From: Mytilus californianus
Taxonomy: Eukaryota > Mollusca > Bivalvia > Mytilida > Mytilidae
Direction: 5' to 3'
Assembly: GCF_021869535.1 (NCBI RefSeq)
Contig: NW_026262734.1
Coordinates: 73,842,339 to 73,906,338 of the forward strand
DNA: 64,000 bases
Every line of letters begins with the position of its first letter. Position 1 is the first letter of the stretch. Shown one piece after another: positions 11,433 to 26,000 of this stretch. The translations under genes and the position numbers were made by a program. The notes beneath the pieces are model-generated. The model did not search any database, was not told where the DNA came from, and was given only the letters and a program-made list of their open reading frames with translations.

Positions 11433-12861
11433 GTAGGTAGTATCGAAAAACAAGAAAAAACATGAGTATTGCAGCTAAATGCATATTTCATTCGTTGATT
11501 CAAGAGATTGATACAAATGGTACAAGTTCAACAAAGTATTTCTTTAGATTCGACAATTCAAAGAAAACAAACGAAAACAAAAATATAGCCATAAGTTAAC
11601 TTCTGCAGAGGAACACATATATATAAATTAATATTTAACCACACAGTACATTTGTATTTATGTATGATTTCATATGTATATTAAGATAAACAATCAAAAG
11701 AAAGCAAAATTACAAATAGTAACTACCAGTAATTTAAAATTTGGCTTCTTTGGTCGCTCGTAATCGGTTGTCCTCAAATATAGTTCCTTTCGTGTTGATG
11801 TTTGTAAAATCGTATAGTATCATTTTCGTGAGAATCCAATGGCTTATAATTATTAGTTGCATTATTTCTTGATAGTGAAATATGATATAATGTTAATATT
11901 TTTCAGGTGGTATTGTCGGACTATTTCGTGTCAAATTTGTATGAAAGGCAACTATGTCTGTTTGATATTCAGACATTTCTTTGCGATAGAATAAAATCTC
12001 CTAGAAATCCTATGTTAAAATAATAAAGTTCTTGCTTCCTTGTGTTTTATTACTTAATTTGATGTCTTCGCTGTTCAGCACAAGTGAACACACGCATTAT
12101 CATCGTTTCACTGGGAACCACAGAGCTGAAACCTAAACTTTTACGTTAGCAGGGACGTAACCCCGTCGAAAATTCTTGTCATTTTGGCAGTGAAAGACAT
12201 GTAGATTTTTGTAATAATTGTAAAGTGTTGTTCCCGAAAACACGTTAGCTGCTGATTTACTGAATGGTGCACGAAAATAATGATTGCAAGGTGCAGACAA
12301 AGAAATTTTGCAGTCAGTTGACATTAAAAATACTGTCTTTTATTAAAAAATGATATCCTACATAGCCAACAGTTGTCGTAAAGTTATTAAACGTTCTCTA
12401 AGTCTAATAGAAAGTCTTACATCGTGTAATGACTAAACTAAAAGGTCGCCACACATCTTTTCTGATGTACATACAGACCTTCATACGCAGGCCTCATCTC
12501 TGTTATGCATTATGATTCTGGAATATCTTCTTCTCTCTTTTCGTATCAATATTATTTCTTTCTCCTCATCTTATCTTTTTTCTGATTGCTGATTATTCTT
12601 TCTTCTTATTTCGTTTGCAAAGCTTTTAGTCCCATAAATAATACTTTTCAAACATTTTCGAGGTATATAATTACTAAATTTACCAATGCATCAAGGTATT
12701 TAACCCTCATAATCCTGTTAGCTTCAAATTATTGAATGCGAGAAAAGTTGATATATGTATGAAAATTTTGAAATAAACAAAATAATTTAGATAAACCAAG
12801 ACTTTTATGTTGACGTTCGATATATAGTGTTGGTTTCCATCGTGTAATATGACAATACCGT
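11433..12861 (+). repeat. Repeat unit U9 (type B, copy of U7)
   Basis: Type B variants at 12317 (offset 885) and 12762 (offset 1330). It is the second half of the duplicated two-unit block. Confidence 0.94.
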
Positions 12862-14290
12862 GTAGGTAGTATCGAAAAACAAGAAAAAACATGAGTATTG
12901 CAGCTAAATGCATATTTCATTCGTTGATTCAAGAGATTGATACAAATGGTACAAGTTCAACAAAGTATTTCTTTAGATTCGACAATTCAAAGAAAACAAA
13001 CGAAAACAAAAATATAGCCATAAGTTAACTTCTGCAGAGGAACACATATATATAAATTAATATTTAACCACACAGTACATTTGTATTTATGTATGATTTC
13101 ATATGTATATTAAGATAAACAATCAAAAGAAAGCAAAATTACAAATAGTAACTACCAGTAATTTAAAATTTGGCTTCTTTGGTCGCTCGTAATCGGTTGT
13201 CCTCAAATATAGTTCCTTTCGTGTTGATGTTTGTAAAATCGTATAGTATCATTTTCGTGAGAATCCAATGGCTTATAATTATTAGTTGCATTATTTCTTG
13301 ATAGTGAAATATGATATAATGTTAATATTTTTCAGGTGGTATTGTCGGACTATTTCGTGTCAAATTTGTATGAAAGGCAACTATGTCTGTTTGATATTCA
13401 GACATTTCTTTGCGATAGAATAAAATCTCCTAGAAATCCTATGTTAAAATAATAAAGTTCTTGCTTCCTTGTGTTTTATTACTTAATTTGATGTCTTCGC
13501 TGTTCAGCACAAGTGAACACACGCATTATCATCGTTTCACTGGGAACCACAGAGCTGAAACCTAAACTTTTACGTTAGCAGGGACGTAACCCCGTCGAAA
13601 ATTCTTGTCATTTTGGCAGTGAAAGACATGTAGATTTTTGTAATAATTGTAAAGTGTTGTTCCCGAAAACACGTTAGCTGCTGATTTACTGAATGGTGCA
13701 CGAAAATAATGATTGCAAGGTGCAGACAAAGAAATTTTGCAGTCAGTTGACATTAAAAATACTGTCTTTTATTAAAAAATGATATCCTACATAGCCAACA
13801 GTTGTCGTAAAGTTATTAAACGTTCTCTAAGTCTAATAGAAAGTCTTACATCGTGTAATGACTAAACTAAAAGGTCGCCACACATCTTTTCTGATGTACA
13901 TACAGACCTTCATACGCAGGCCTCATCTCTGTTATGCATTATGATTCTGGAATATCTTCTTCTCTCTTTTCGTATCAATATTATTTCTTTCTCCTCATCT
14001 TATCTTTTTTCTGATTGCTGATTATTCTTTCTTCTTATTTCGTTTGCAAAGCTTTTAGTCCCATAAATAATACTTTTCAAACATTTTCGAGGTATATAAT
14101 TACTAAATTTACCAATGCATCAAGGTATTTAACCCTCATAATCCTGTTAGCTTCAAATTATTGAATGCGAGAAAAGTTGATATATGTATGAAAATTTTGA
14201 AATAAACAAAATAATTTAGATAAACCAAGACTTTTATGTTGACGTTCGATATATAGTGTTGGTTTCCATCGTGTAATATGACAATACCGT
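12862..14290 (+). repeat. Repeat unit U10 (type B)
   Basis: Type B variants at 13746 and 14191. This unit ends the A-B-A-B-B run, and the units to its right return to consensus. Confidence 0.94.
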
Positions 14291-17200
14291 GTAGGTAGTA
14301 TCGAAAAACAAGAAAAAACATGAGTATTGCAGCTAAATGCATATTTCATTCGTTGATTCAAGAGATTGATACAAATGGTACAAGTTCAACAAAGTATTTC
14401 TTTAGATTCGACAATTCAAAGAAAACAAACGAAAACAAAAATATAGCCATAAGTTAACTTCTGCAGAGGAACACATATATATAAATTAATATTTAACCAC
14501 ACAGTACATTTGTATTTATGTATGATTTCATATGTATATTAAGATAAACAATCAAAAGAAAGCAAAATTACAAATAGTAACTACCAGTAATTTAAAATTT
14601 GGCTTCTTTGGTCGCTCGTAATCGGTTGTCCTCAAATATAGTTCCTTTCGTGTTGATGTTTGTAAAATCGTATAGTATCATTTTCGTGAGAATCCAATGG
14701 CTTATAATTATTAGTTGCATTATTTCTTGATAGTGAAATATGATATAATGTTAATATTTTTCAGGTGGTATTGTCGGACTATTTCGTGTCAAATTTGTAT
14801 GAAAGGCAACTATGTCTGTTTGATATTCAGACATTTCTTTGCGATAGAATAAAATCTCCTAGAAATCCTATGTTAAAATAATAAAGTTCTTGCTTCCTTG
14901 TGTTTTATTACTTAATTTGATGTCTTCGCTGTTCAGCACAAGTGAACACACGCATTATCATCGTTTCACTGGGAACCACAGAGCTGAAACCTAAACTTTT
15001 ACGTTAGCAGGGACGTAACCCCGTCGAAAATTCTTGTCATTTTGGCAGTGAAAGACATGTAGATTTTTGTAATAATTGTAAAGTGTTGTTCCCGAAAACA
15101 CGTTAGCTGCTGATTTACTGAATGGTGCACGAAAATAATGATTGCAAGGTGCAGACAAAGAAATTTTGCAGTCACTTGACATTAAAAATACTGTCTTTTA
15201 TTAAAAAATGATATCCTACATAGCCAACAGTTGTCGTAAAGTTATTAAACGTTCTCTAAGTCTAATAGAAAGTCTTACATCGTGTAATGACTAAACTAAA
15301 AGGTCGCCACACATCTTTTCTGATGTACATACAGACCTTCATACGCAGGCCTCATCTCTGTTATGCATTATGATTCTGGAATATCTTCTTCTCTCTTTTC
15401 GTATCAATATTATTTCTTTCTCCTCATCTTATCTTTTTTCTGATTGCTGATTATTCTTTCTTCTTATTTCGTTTGCAAAGCTTTTAGTCCCATAAATAAT
15501 ACTTTTCAAACATTTTCGAGGTATATAATTACTAAATTTACCAATGCATCAAGGTATTTAACCCTCATAATCCTGTTAGCTTCAAATTATTGAATGCGAG
15601 AAAAGTTGATATATGTATGGAAATTTTGAAATAAACAAAATAATTTAGATAAACCAAGACTTTTATGTTGACGTTCGATATATAGTGTTGGTTTCCATCG
15701 TGTAATATGACAATACCGTGTAGGTAGTATCGAAAAACAAGAAAAAACATGAGTATTGCAGCTAAATGCATATTTCATTCGTTGATTCAAGAGATTGATA
15801 CAAATGGTACAAGTTCAACAAAGTATTTCTTTAGATTCGACAATTCAAAGAAAACAAACGAAAACAAAAATATAGCCATAAGTTAACTTCTGCAGAGGAA
15901 CACATATATATAAATTAATATTTAACCACACAGTACATTTGTATTTATGTATGATTTCATATGTATATTAAGATAAACAATCAAAAGAAAGCAAAATTAC
16001 AAATAGTAACTACCAGTAATTTAAAATTTGGCTTCTTTGGTCGCTCGTAATCGGTTGTCCTCAAATATAGTTCCTTTCGTGTTGATGTTTGTAAAATCGT
16101 ATAGTATCATTTTCGTGAGAATCCAATGGCTTATAATTATTAGTTGCATTATTTCTTGATAGTGAAATATGATATAATGTTAATATTTTTCAGGTGGTAT
16201 TGTCGGACTATTTCGTGTCAAATTTGTATGAAAGGCAACTATGTCTGTTTGATATTCAGACATTTCTTTGCGATAGAATAAAATCTCCTAGAAATCCTAT
16301 GTTAAAATAATAAAGTTCTTGCTTCCTTGTGTTTTATTACTTAATTTGATGTCTTCGCTGTTCAGCACAAGTGAACACACGCATTATCATCGTTTCACTG
16401 GGAACCACAGAGCTGAAACCTAAACTTTTACGTTAGCAGGGACGTAACCCCGTCGAAAATTCTTGTCATTTTGGCAGTGAAAGACATGTAGATTTTTGTA
16501 ATAATTGTAAAGTGTTGTTCCCGAAAACACGTTAGCTGCTGATTTACTGAATGGTGCACGAAAATAATGATTGCAAGGTGCAGACAAAGAAATTTTGCAG
16601 TCACTTGACATTAAAAATACTGTCTTTTATTAAAAAATGATATCCTACATAGCCAACAGTTGTCGTAAAGTTATTAAACGTTCTCTAAGTCTAATAGAAA
16701 GTCTTACATCGTGTAATGACTAAACTAAAAGGTCGCCACACATCTTTTCTGATGTACATACAGACCTTCATACGCAGGCCTCATCTCTGTTATGCATTAT
16801 GATTCTGGAATATCTTCTTCTCTCTTTTCGTATCAATATTATTTCTTTCTCCTCATCTTATCTTTTTTCTGATTGCTGATTATTCTTTCTTCTTATTTCG
16901 TTTGCAAAGCTTTTAGTCCCATAAATAATACTTTTCAAACATTTTCGAGGTATATAATTACTAAATTTACCAATGCATCAAGGTATTTAACCCTCATAAT
17001 CCTGTTAGCTTCAAATTATTGAATGCGAGAAAAGTTGATATATGTATGGAAATTTTGAAATAAACAAAATAATTTAGATAAACCAAGACTTTTATGTTGA
17101 CGTTCGATATATAGTGTTGGTTTCCATCGTGTAATATGACAATACCGTGTAGGTAGTATCGAAAAACAAGAAAAAACATGAGTATTGCAGCTAAATGCAT

Positions 17201-18577
17201 ATTTCATTCGTTGATTCAAGAGATTGATACAAATGGTACAAGTTCAACAAAGTATTTCTTTAGATTCGACAATTCAAAGAAAACAAACGAAAACAAAAAT
17301 ATAGCCATAAGTTAACTTCTGCAGAGGAACACATATATATAAATTAATATTTAACCACACAGTACATTTGTATTTATGTATGATTTCATATGTATATTAA
17401 GATAAACAATCAAAAGAAAGCAAAATTACAAATAGTAACTACCAGTAATTTAAAATTTGGCTTCTTTGGTCGCTCGTAATCGGTTGTCCTCAAATATAGT
17501 TCCTTTCGTGTTGATGTTTGTAAAATCGTATAGTATCATTTTCGTGAGAATCCAATGGCTTATAATTATTAGTTGCATTATTTCTTGATAGTGAAATATG
17601 ATATAATGTTAATATTTTTCAGGTGGTATTGTCGGACTATTTCGTGTCAAATTTGTATGAAAGGCAACTATGTCTGTTTGATATTCAGACATTTCTTTGC
17701 GATAGAATAAAATCTCCTAGAAATCCTATGTTAAAATAATAAAGTTCTTGCTTCCTTGTGTTTTATTACTTAATTTGATGTCTTCGCTGTTCAGCACAAG
17801 TGAACACACGCATTATCATCGTTTCACTGGGAACCACAGAGCTGAAACCTAAACTTTTACGTTAGCAGGGACGTAACCCCGTCGAAAATTCTTGTCATTT
17901 TGGCAGTGAAAGACATGTAGATTTTTGTAATAATTGTAAAGTGTTGTTCCCGAAAACACGTTAGCTGCTGATTTACTGAATGGTGCACGAAAATAATGAT
18001 TGCAAGGTGCAGACAAAGAAATTTTGCAGTCACTTGACATTAAAAATACTGTCTTTTATTAAAAAATGATATCCTACATAGCCAACAGTTGTCGTAAAGT
18101 TATTAAACGTTCTCTAAGTCTAATAGAAAGTCTTACATCGTGTAATGACTAAACTAAAAGGTCGCCACACATCTTTTCTGATGTACATACAGACCTTCAT
18201 ACGCAGGCCTCATCTCTGTTATGCATTATGATTCTGGAATATCTTCTTCTCTCTTTTCGTATCAATATTATTTCTTTCTCCTCATCTTATCTTTTTTCTG
18301 ATTGCTGATTATTCTTTCTTCTTATTTCGTTTGCAAAGCTTTTAGTCCCATAAATAATACTTTTCAAACATTTTCGAGGTATATAATTACTAAATTTACC
18401 AATGCATCAAGGTATTTAACCCTCATAATCCTGTTAGCTTCAAATTATTGAATGCGAGAAAAGTTGATATATGTATGGAAATTTTGAAATAAACAAAATA
18501 ATTTAGATAAACCAAGACTTTTATGTTGACGTTCGATATATAGTGTTGGTTTCCATCGTGTAATATGACAATACCGT
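14291..18577 (+). repeat. Repeat units U11-U13 (consensus)
   Basis: Three units (14291-15719, 15720-17148, 17149-18577) with no difference from consensus found by eye. No gene is present. Runs of identical units like this carry no internal markers, so their copy number is the least secure part of any assembly. Confidence 0.93.
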
Positions 18578-20006
18578 GTAGGTAGTATCGAAAAACAAGA
18601 AAAAACATGAGTATTGCAGCTAAATGCATATTTCATTCGTTGATTCAAGAGATTGATACAAATGGTACAAGTTCAACAAAGTATTTCTTTAGATTCGACA
18701 ATTCAAAGAAAACAAACGAAAACAAAAATATAGCCATAAGTTAACTTCTGCAGAGGAACACATATATATAAATTAATATTTAACCACACAGTACATTTGT
18801 ATTTATGTATGATTTCATATGTATATTAAGATAAACAATCAAAAGAAAGCAAAATTACAAATAGTAACTACCAGTAATTTAAAATTTGGCTTCTTTGGTC
18901 GCTCGTAATCGGTTGTCCTCAAATATAGTTCCTTTCGTGTTGATGTTTGTAAAATCGTATAGTATCATTTTCGTGAGAATCCAATGGCTTATAATTATTA
19001 GTTGCATTATTTCTTGATAGTGAAATATGATATAATGTTAATATTTTTCAGGTGGTATTGTCGGACTATTTCGTGTCAAATTTGTATGAAAGGCAACTAT
19101 GTCTGTTTGATATTCAGACATTTCTTTGCGATAGAATAAAATCTCCTAGAAATCCTATGTTAAAATAATAAAGTTCTTGCTTCCTTGTGTTTTATTACTT
19201 AATTTGATGTCTTCGCTGTTCAGCACAAGTGAACACACGCATTATCATCGCTTCACTGGGAACCACAGAGCTGAAACCTAAACTTTTACGTTAGCAGGGA
19301 CGTAACCCCGTCGAAAATTCTTGTCATTTTGGCAGTGAAAGACATGTAGATTTTTGTAATAATTGTAAAGTGTTGTTCCCGAAAACACGTTAGCTGCTGA
19401 TTTACTGAATGGTGCACGAAAATAATGATTGCAAGGTGCAGACAAAGAAATTTTGCAGTCACTTGACATTAAAAATACTGTCTTTTATTAAAAAATGATA
19501 TCCTACATAGCCAACAGTTGTCGTAAAGTTATTAAACGTTCTCTAAGTCTAATAGAAAGTCTTACATCGTGTAATGACTAAACTAAAAGGTCGCCACACA
19601 TCTTTTCTGATGTACATACAGACCTTCATACGCAGGCCTCATCTCTGTTATGCATTATGATTCTGGAATATCTTCTTCTCTCTTTTCGTATCAATATTAT
19701 TTCTTTCTCCTCATCTTATCTTTTTTCTGATTGCTGATTATTCTTTCTTCTTATTTCGTTTGCAAAGCTTTTAGTCCCATAAATAATACTTTTCAAACAT
19801 TTTCGAGGTATATAATTACTAAATTTACCAATGCATCAAGGTATTTAACCCTCATAATCCTGTTAGCTTCAAATTATTGAATGCGAGAAAAGTTGATATA
19901 TGTATGGAAATTTTGAAATAAACAAAATAATTTAGATAAACCAAGACTTTTATGTTGACGTTCGATATATAGTGTTGGTTTCCATCGTGTAATATGACAA
20001 TACCGT
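18578..20006 (+). repeat. Repeat unit U14 (private 674C)
   Basis: Consensus except for C instead of T at 19251 (offset 674). It is the only marker found in the long homogeneous core U11-U20. Confidence 0.93.
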
Positions 20007-23000
20007 GTAGGTAGTATCGAAAAACAAGAAAAAACATGAGTATTGCAGCTAAATGCATATTTCATTCGTTGATTCAAGAGATTGATACAAATGGTACAAG
20101 TTCAACAAAGTATTTCTTTAGATTCGACAATTCAAAGAAAACAAACGAAAACAAAAATATAGCCATAAGTTAACTTCTGCAGAGGAACACATATATATAA
20201 ATTAATATTTAACCACACAGTACATTTGTATTTATGTATGATTTCATATGTATATTAAGATAAACAATCAAAAGAAAGCAAAATTACAAATAGTAACTAC
20301 CAGTAATTTAAAATTTGGCTTCTTTGGTCGCTCGTAATCGGTTGTCCTCAAATATAGTTCCTTTCGTGTTGATGTTTGTAAAATCGTATAGTATCATTTT
20401 CGTGAGAATCCAATGGCTTATAATTATTAGTTGCATTATTTCTTGATAGTGAAATATGATATAATGTTAATATTTTTCAGGTGGTATTGTCGGACTATTT
20501 CGTGTCAAATTTGTATGAAAGGCAACTATGTCTGTTTGATATTCAGACATTTCTTTGCGATAGAATAAAATCTCCTAGAAATCCTATGTTAAAATAATAA
20601 AGTTCTTGCTTCCTTGTGTTTTATTACTTAATTTGATGTCTTCGCTGTTCAGCACAAGTGAACACACGCATTATCATCGTTTCACTGGGAACCACAGAGC
20701 TGAAACCTAAACTTTTACGTTAGCAGGGACGTAACCCCGTCGAAAATTCTTGTCATTTTGGCAGTGAAAGACATGTAGATTTTTGTAATAATTGTAAAGT
20801 GTTGTTCCCGAAAACACGTTAGCTGCTGATTTACTGAATGGTGCACGAAAATAATGATTGCAAGGTGCAGACAAAGAAATTTTGCAGTCACTTGACATTA
20901 AAAATACTGTCTTTTATTAAAAAATGATATCCTACATAGCCAACAGTTGTCGTAAAGTTATTAAACGTTCTCTAAGTCTAATAGAAAGTCTTACATCGTG
21001 TAATGACTAAACTAAAAGGTCGCCACACATCTTTTCTGATGTACATACAGACCTTCATACGCAGGCCTCATCTCTGTTATGCATTATGATTCTGGAATAT
21101 CTTCTTCTCTCTTTTCGTATCAATATTATTTCTTTCTCCTCATCTTATCTTTTTTCTGATTGCTGATTATTCTTTCTTCTTATTTCGTTTGCAAAGCTTT
21201 TAGTCCCATAAATAATACTTTTCAAACATTTTCGAGGTATATAATTACTAAATTTACCAATGCATCAAGGTATTTAACCCTCATAATCCTGTTAGCTTCA
21301 AATTATTGAATGCGAGAAAAGTTGATATATGTATGGAAATTTTGAAATAAACAAAATAATTTAGATAAACCAAGACTTTTATGTTGACGTTCGATATATA
21401 GTGTTGGTTTCCATCGTGTAATATGACAATACCGTGTAGGTAGTATCGAAAAACAAGAAAAAACATGAGTATTGCAGCTAAATGCATATTTCATTCGTTG
21501 ATTCAAGAGATTGATACAAATGGTACAAGTTCAACAAAGTATTTCTTTAGATTCGACAATTCAAAGAAAACAAACGAAAACAAAAATATAGCCATAAGTT
21601 AACTTCTGCAGAGGAACACATATATATAAATTAATATTTAACCACACAGTACATTTGTATTTATGTATGATTTCATATGTATATTAAGATAAACAATCAA
21701 AAGAAAGCAAAATTACAAATAGTAACTACCAGTAATTTAAAATTTGGCTTCTTTGGTCGCTCGTAATCGGTTGTCCTCAAATATAGTTCCTTTCGTGTTG
21801 ATGTTTGTAAAATCGTATAGTATCATTTTCGTGAGAATCCAATGGCTTATAATTATTAGTTGCATTATTTCTTGATAGTGAAATATGATATAATGTTAAT
21901 ATTTTTCAGGTGGTATTGTCGGACTATTTCGTGTCAAATTTGTATGAAAGGCAACTATGTCTGTTTGATATTCAGACATTTCTTTGCGATAGAATAAAAT
22001 CTCCTAGAAATCCTATGTTAAAATAATAAAGTTCTTGCTTCCTTGTGTTTTATTACTTAATTTGATGTCTTCGCTGTTCAGCACAAGTGAACACACGCAT
22101 TATCATCGTTTCACTGGGAACCACAGAGCTGAAACCTAAACTTTTACGTTAGCAGGGACGTAACCCCGTCGAAAATTCTTGTCATTTTGGCAGTGAAAGA
22201 CATGTAGATTTTTGTAATAATTGTAAAGTGTTGTTCCCGAAAACACGTTAGCTGCTGATTTACTGAATGGTGCACGAAAATAATGATTGCAAGGTGCAGA
22301 CAAAGAAATTTTGCAGTCACTTGACATTAAAAATACTGTCTTTTATTAAAAAATGATATCCTACATAGCCAACAGTTGTCGTAAAGTTATTAAACGTTCT
22401 CTAAGTCTAATAGAAAGTCTTACATCGTGTAATGACTAAACTAAAAGGTCGCCACACATCTTTTCTGATGTACATACAGACCTTCATACGCAGGCCTCAT
22501 CTCTGTTATGCATTATGATTCTGGAATATCTTCTTCTCTCTTTTCGTATCAATATTATTTCTTTCTCCTCATCTTATCTTTTTTCTGATTGCTGATTATT
22601 CTTTCTTCTTATTTCGTTTGCAAAGCTTTTAGTCCCATAAATAATACTTTTCAAACATTTTCGAGGTATATAATTACTAAATTTACCAATGCATCAAGGT
22701 ATTTAACCCTCATAATCCTGTTAGCTTCAAATTATTGAATGCGAGAAAAGTTGATATATGTATGGAAATTTTGAAATAAACAAAATAATTTAGATAAACC
22801 AAGACTTTTATGTTGACGTTCGATATATAGTGTTGGTTTCCATCGTGTAATATGACAATACCGTGTAGGTAGTATCGAAAAACAAGAAAAAACATGAGTA
22901 TTGCAGCTAAATGCATATTTCATTCGTTGATTCAAGAGATTGATACAAATGGTACAAGTTCAACAAAGTATTTCTTTAGATTCGACAATTCAAAGAAAAC

Positions 23001-26000
23001 AAACGAAAACAAAAATATAGCCATAAGTTAACTTCTGCAGAGGAACACATATATATAAATTAATATTTAACCACACAGTACATTTGTATTTATGTATGAT
23101 TTCATATGTATATTAAGATAAACAATCAAAAGAAAGCAAAATTACAAATAGTAACTACCAGTAATTTAAAATTTGGCTTCTTTGGTCGCTCGTAATCGGT
23201 TGTCCTCAAATATAGTTCCTTTCGTGTTGATGTTTGTAAAATCGTATAGTATCATTTTCGTGAGAATCCAATGGCTTATAATTATTAGTTGCATTATTTC
23301 TTGATAGTGAAATATGATATAATGTTAATATTTTTCAGGTGGTATTGTCGGACTATTTCGTGTCAAATTTGTATGAAAGGCAACTATGTCTGTTTGATAT
23401 TCAGACATTTCTTTGCGATAGAATAAAATCTCCTAGAAATCCTATGTTAAAATAATAAAGTTCTTGCTTCCTTGTGTTTTATTACTTAATTTGATGTCTT
23501 CGCTGTTCAGCACAAGTGAACACACGCATTATCATCGTTTCACTGGGAACCACAGAGCTGAAACCTAAACTTTTACGTTAGCAGGGACGTAACCCCGTCG
23601 AAAATTCTTGTCATTTTGGCAGTGAAAGACATGTAGATTTTTGTAATAATTGTAAAGTGTTGTTCCCGAAAACACGTTAGCTGCTGATTTACTGAATGGT
23701 GCACGAAAATAATGATTGCAAGGTGCAGACAAAGAAATTTTGCAGTCACTTGACATTAAAAATACTGTCTTTTATTAAAAAATGATATCCTACATAGCCA
23801 ACAGTTGTCGTAAAGTTATTAAACGTTCTCTAAGTCTAATAGAAAGTCTTACATCGTGTAATGACTAAACTAAAAGGTCGCCACACATCTTTTCTGATGT
23901 ACATACAGACCTTCATACGCAGGCCTCATCTCTGTTATGCATTATGATTCTGGAATATCTTCTTCTCTCTTTTCGTATCAATATTATTTCTTTCTCCTCA
24001 TCTTATCTTTTTTCTGATTGCTGATTATTCTTTCTTCTTATTTCGTTTGCAAAGCTTTTAGTCCCATAAATAATACTTTTCAAACATTTTCGAGGTATAT
24101 AATTACTAAATTTACCAATGCATCAAGGTATTTAACCCTCATAATCCTGTTAGCTTCAAATTATTGAATGCGAGAAAAGTTGATATATGTATGGAAATTT
24201 TGAAATAAACAAAATAATTTAGATAAACCAAGACTTTTATGTTGACGTTCGATATATAGTGTTGGTTTCCATCGTGTAATATGACAATACCGTGTAGGTA
24301 GTATCGAAAAACAAGAAAAAACATGAGTATTGCAGCTAAATGCATATTTCATTCGTTGATTCAAGAGATTGATACAAATGGTACAAGTTCAACAAAGTAT
24401 TTCTTTAGATTCGACAATTCAAAGAAAACAAACGAAAACAAAAATATAGCCATAAGTTAACTTCTGCAGAGGAACACATATATATAAATTAATATTTAAC
24501 CACACAGTACATTTGTATTTATGTATGATTTCATATGTATATTAAGATAAACAATCAAAAGAAAGCAAAATTACAAATAGTAACTACCAGTAATTTAAAA
24601 TTTGGCTTCTTTGGTCGCTCGTAATCGGTTGTCCTCAAATATAGTTCCTTTCGTGTTGATGTTTGTAAAATCGTATAGTATCATTTTCGTGAGAATCCAA
24701 TGGCTTATAATTATTAGTTGCATTATTTCTTGATAGTGAAATATGATATAATGTTAATATTTTTCAGGTGGTATTGTCGGACTATTTCGTGTCAAATTTG
24801 TATGAAAGGCAACTATGTCTGTTTGATATTCAGACATTTCTTTGCGATAGAATAAAATCTCCTAGAAATCCTATGTTAAAATAATAAAGTTCTTGCTTCC
24901 TTGTGTTTTATTACTTAATTTGATGTCTTCGCTGTTCAGCACAAGTGAACACACGCATTATCATCGTTTCACTGGGAACCACAGAGCTGAAACCTAAACT
25001 TTTACGTTAGCAGGGACGTAACCCCGTCGAAAATTCTTGTCATTTTGGCAGTGAAAGACATGTAGATTTTTGTAATAATTGTAAAGTGTTGTTCCCGAAA
25101 ACACGTTAGCTGCTGATTTACTGAATGGTGCACGAAAATAATGATTGCAAGGTGCAGACAAAGAAATTTTGCAGTCACTTGACATTAAAAATACTGTCTT
25201 TTATTAAAAAATGATATCCTACATAGCCAACAGTTGTCGTAAAGTTATTAAACGTTCTCTAAGTCTAATAGAAAGTCTTACATCGTGTAATGACTAAACT
25301 AAAAGGTCGCCACACATCTTTTCTGATGTACATACAGACCTTCATACGCAGGCCTCATCTCTGTTATGCATTATGATTCTGGAATATCTTCTTCTCTCTT
25401 TTCGTATCAATATTATTTCTTTCTCCTCATCTTATCTTTTTTCTGATTGCTGATTATTCTTTCTTCTTATTTCGTTTGCAAAGCTTTTAGTCCCATAAAT
25501 AATACTTTTCAAACATTTTCGAGGTATATAATTACTAAATTTACCAATGCATCAAGGTATTTAACCCTCATAATCCTGTTAGCTTCAAATTATTGAATGC
25601 GAGAAAAGTTGATATATGTATGGAAATTTTGAAATAAACAAAATAATTTAGATAAACCAAGACTTTTATGTTGACGTTCGATATATAGTGTTGGTTTCCA
25701 TCGTGTAATATGACAATACCGTGTAGGTAGTATCGAAAAACAAGAAAAAACATGAGTATTGCAGCTAAATGCATATTTCATTCGTTGATTCAAGAGATTG
25801 ATACAAATGGTACAAGTTCAACAAAGTATTTCTTTAGATTCGACAATTCAAAGAAAACAAACGAAAACAAAAATATAGCCATAAGTTAACTTCTGCAGAG
25901 GAACACATATATATAAATTAATATTTAACCACACAGTACATTTGTATTTATGTATGATTTCATATGTATATTAAGATAAACAATCAAAAGAAAGCAAAAT

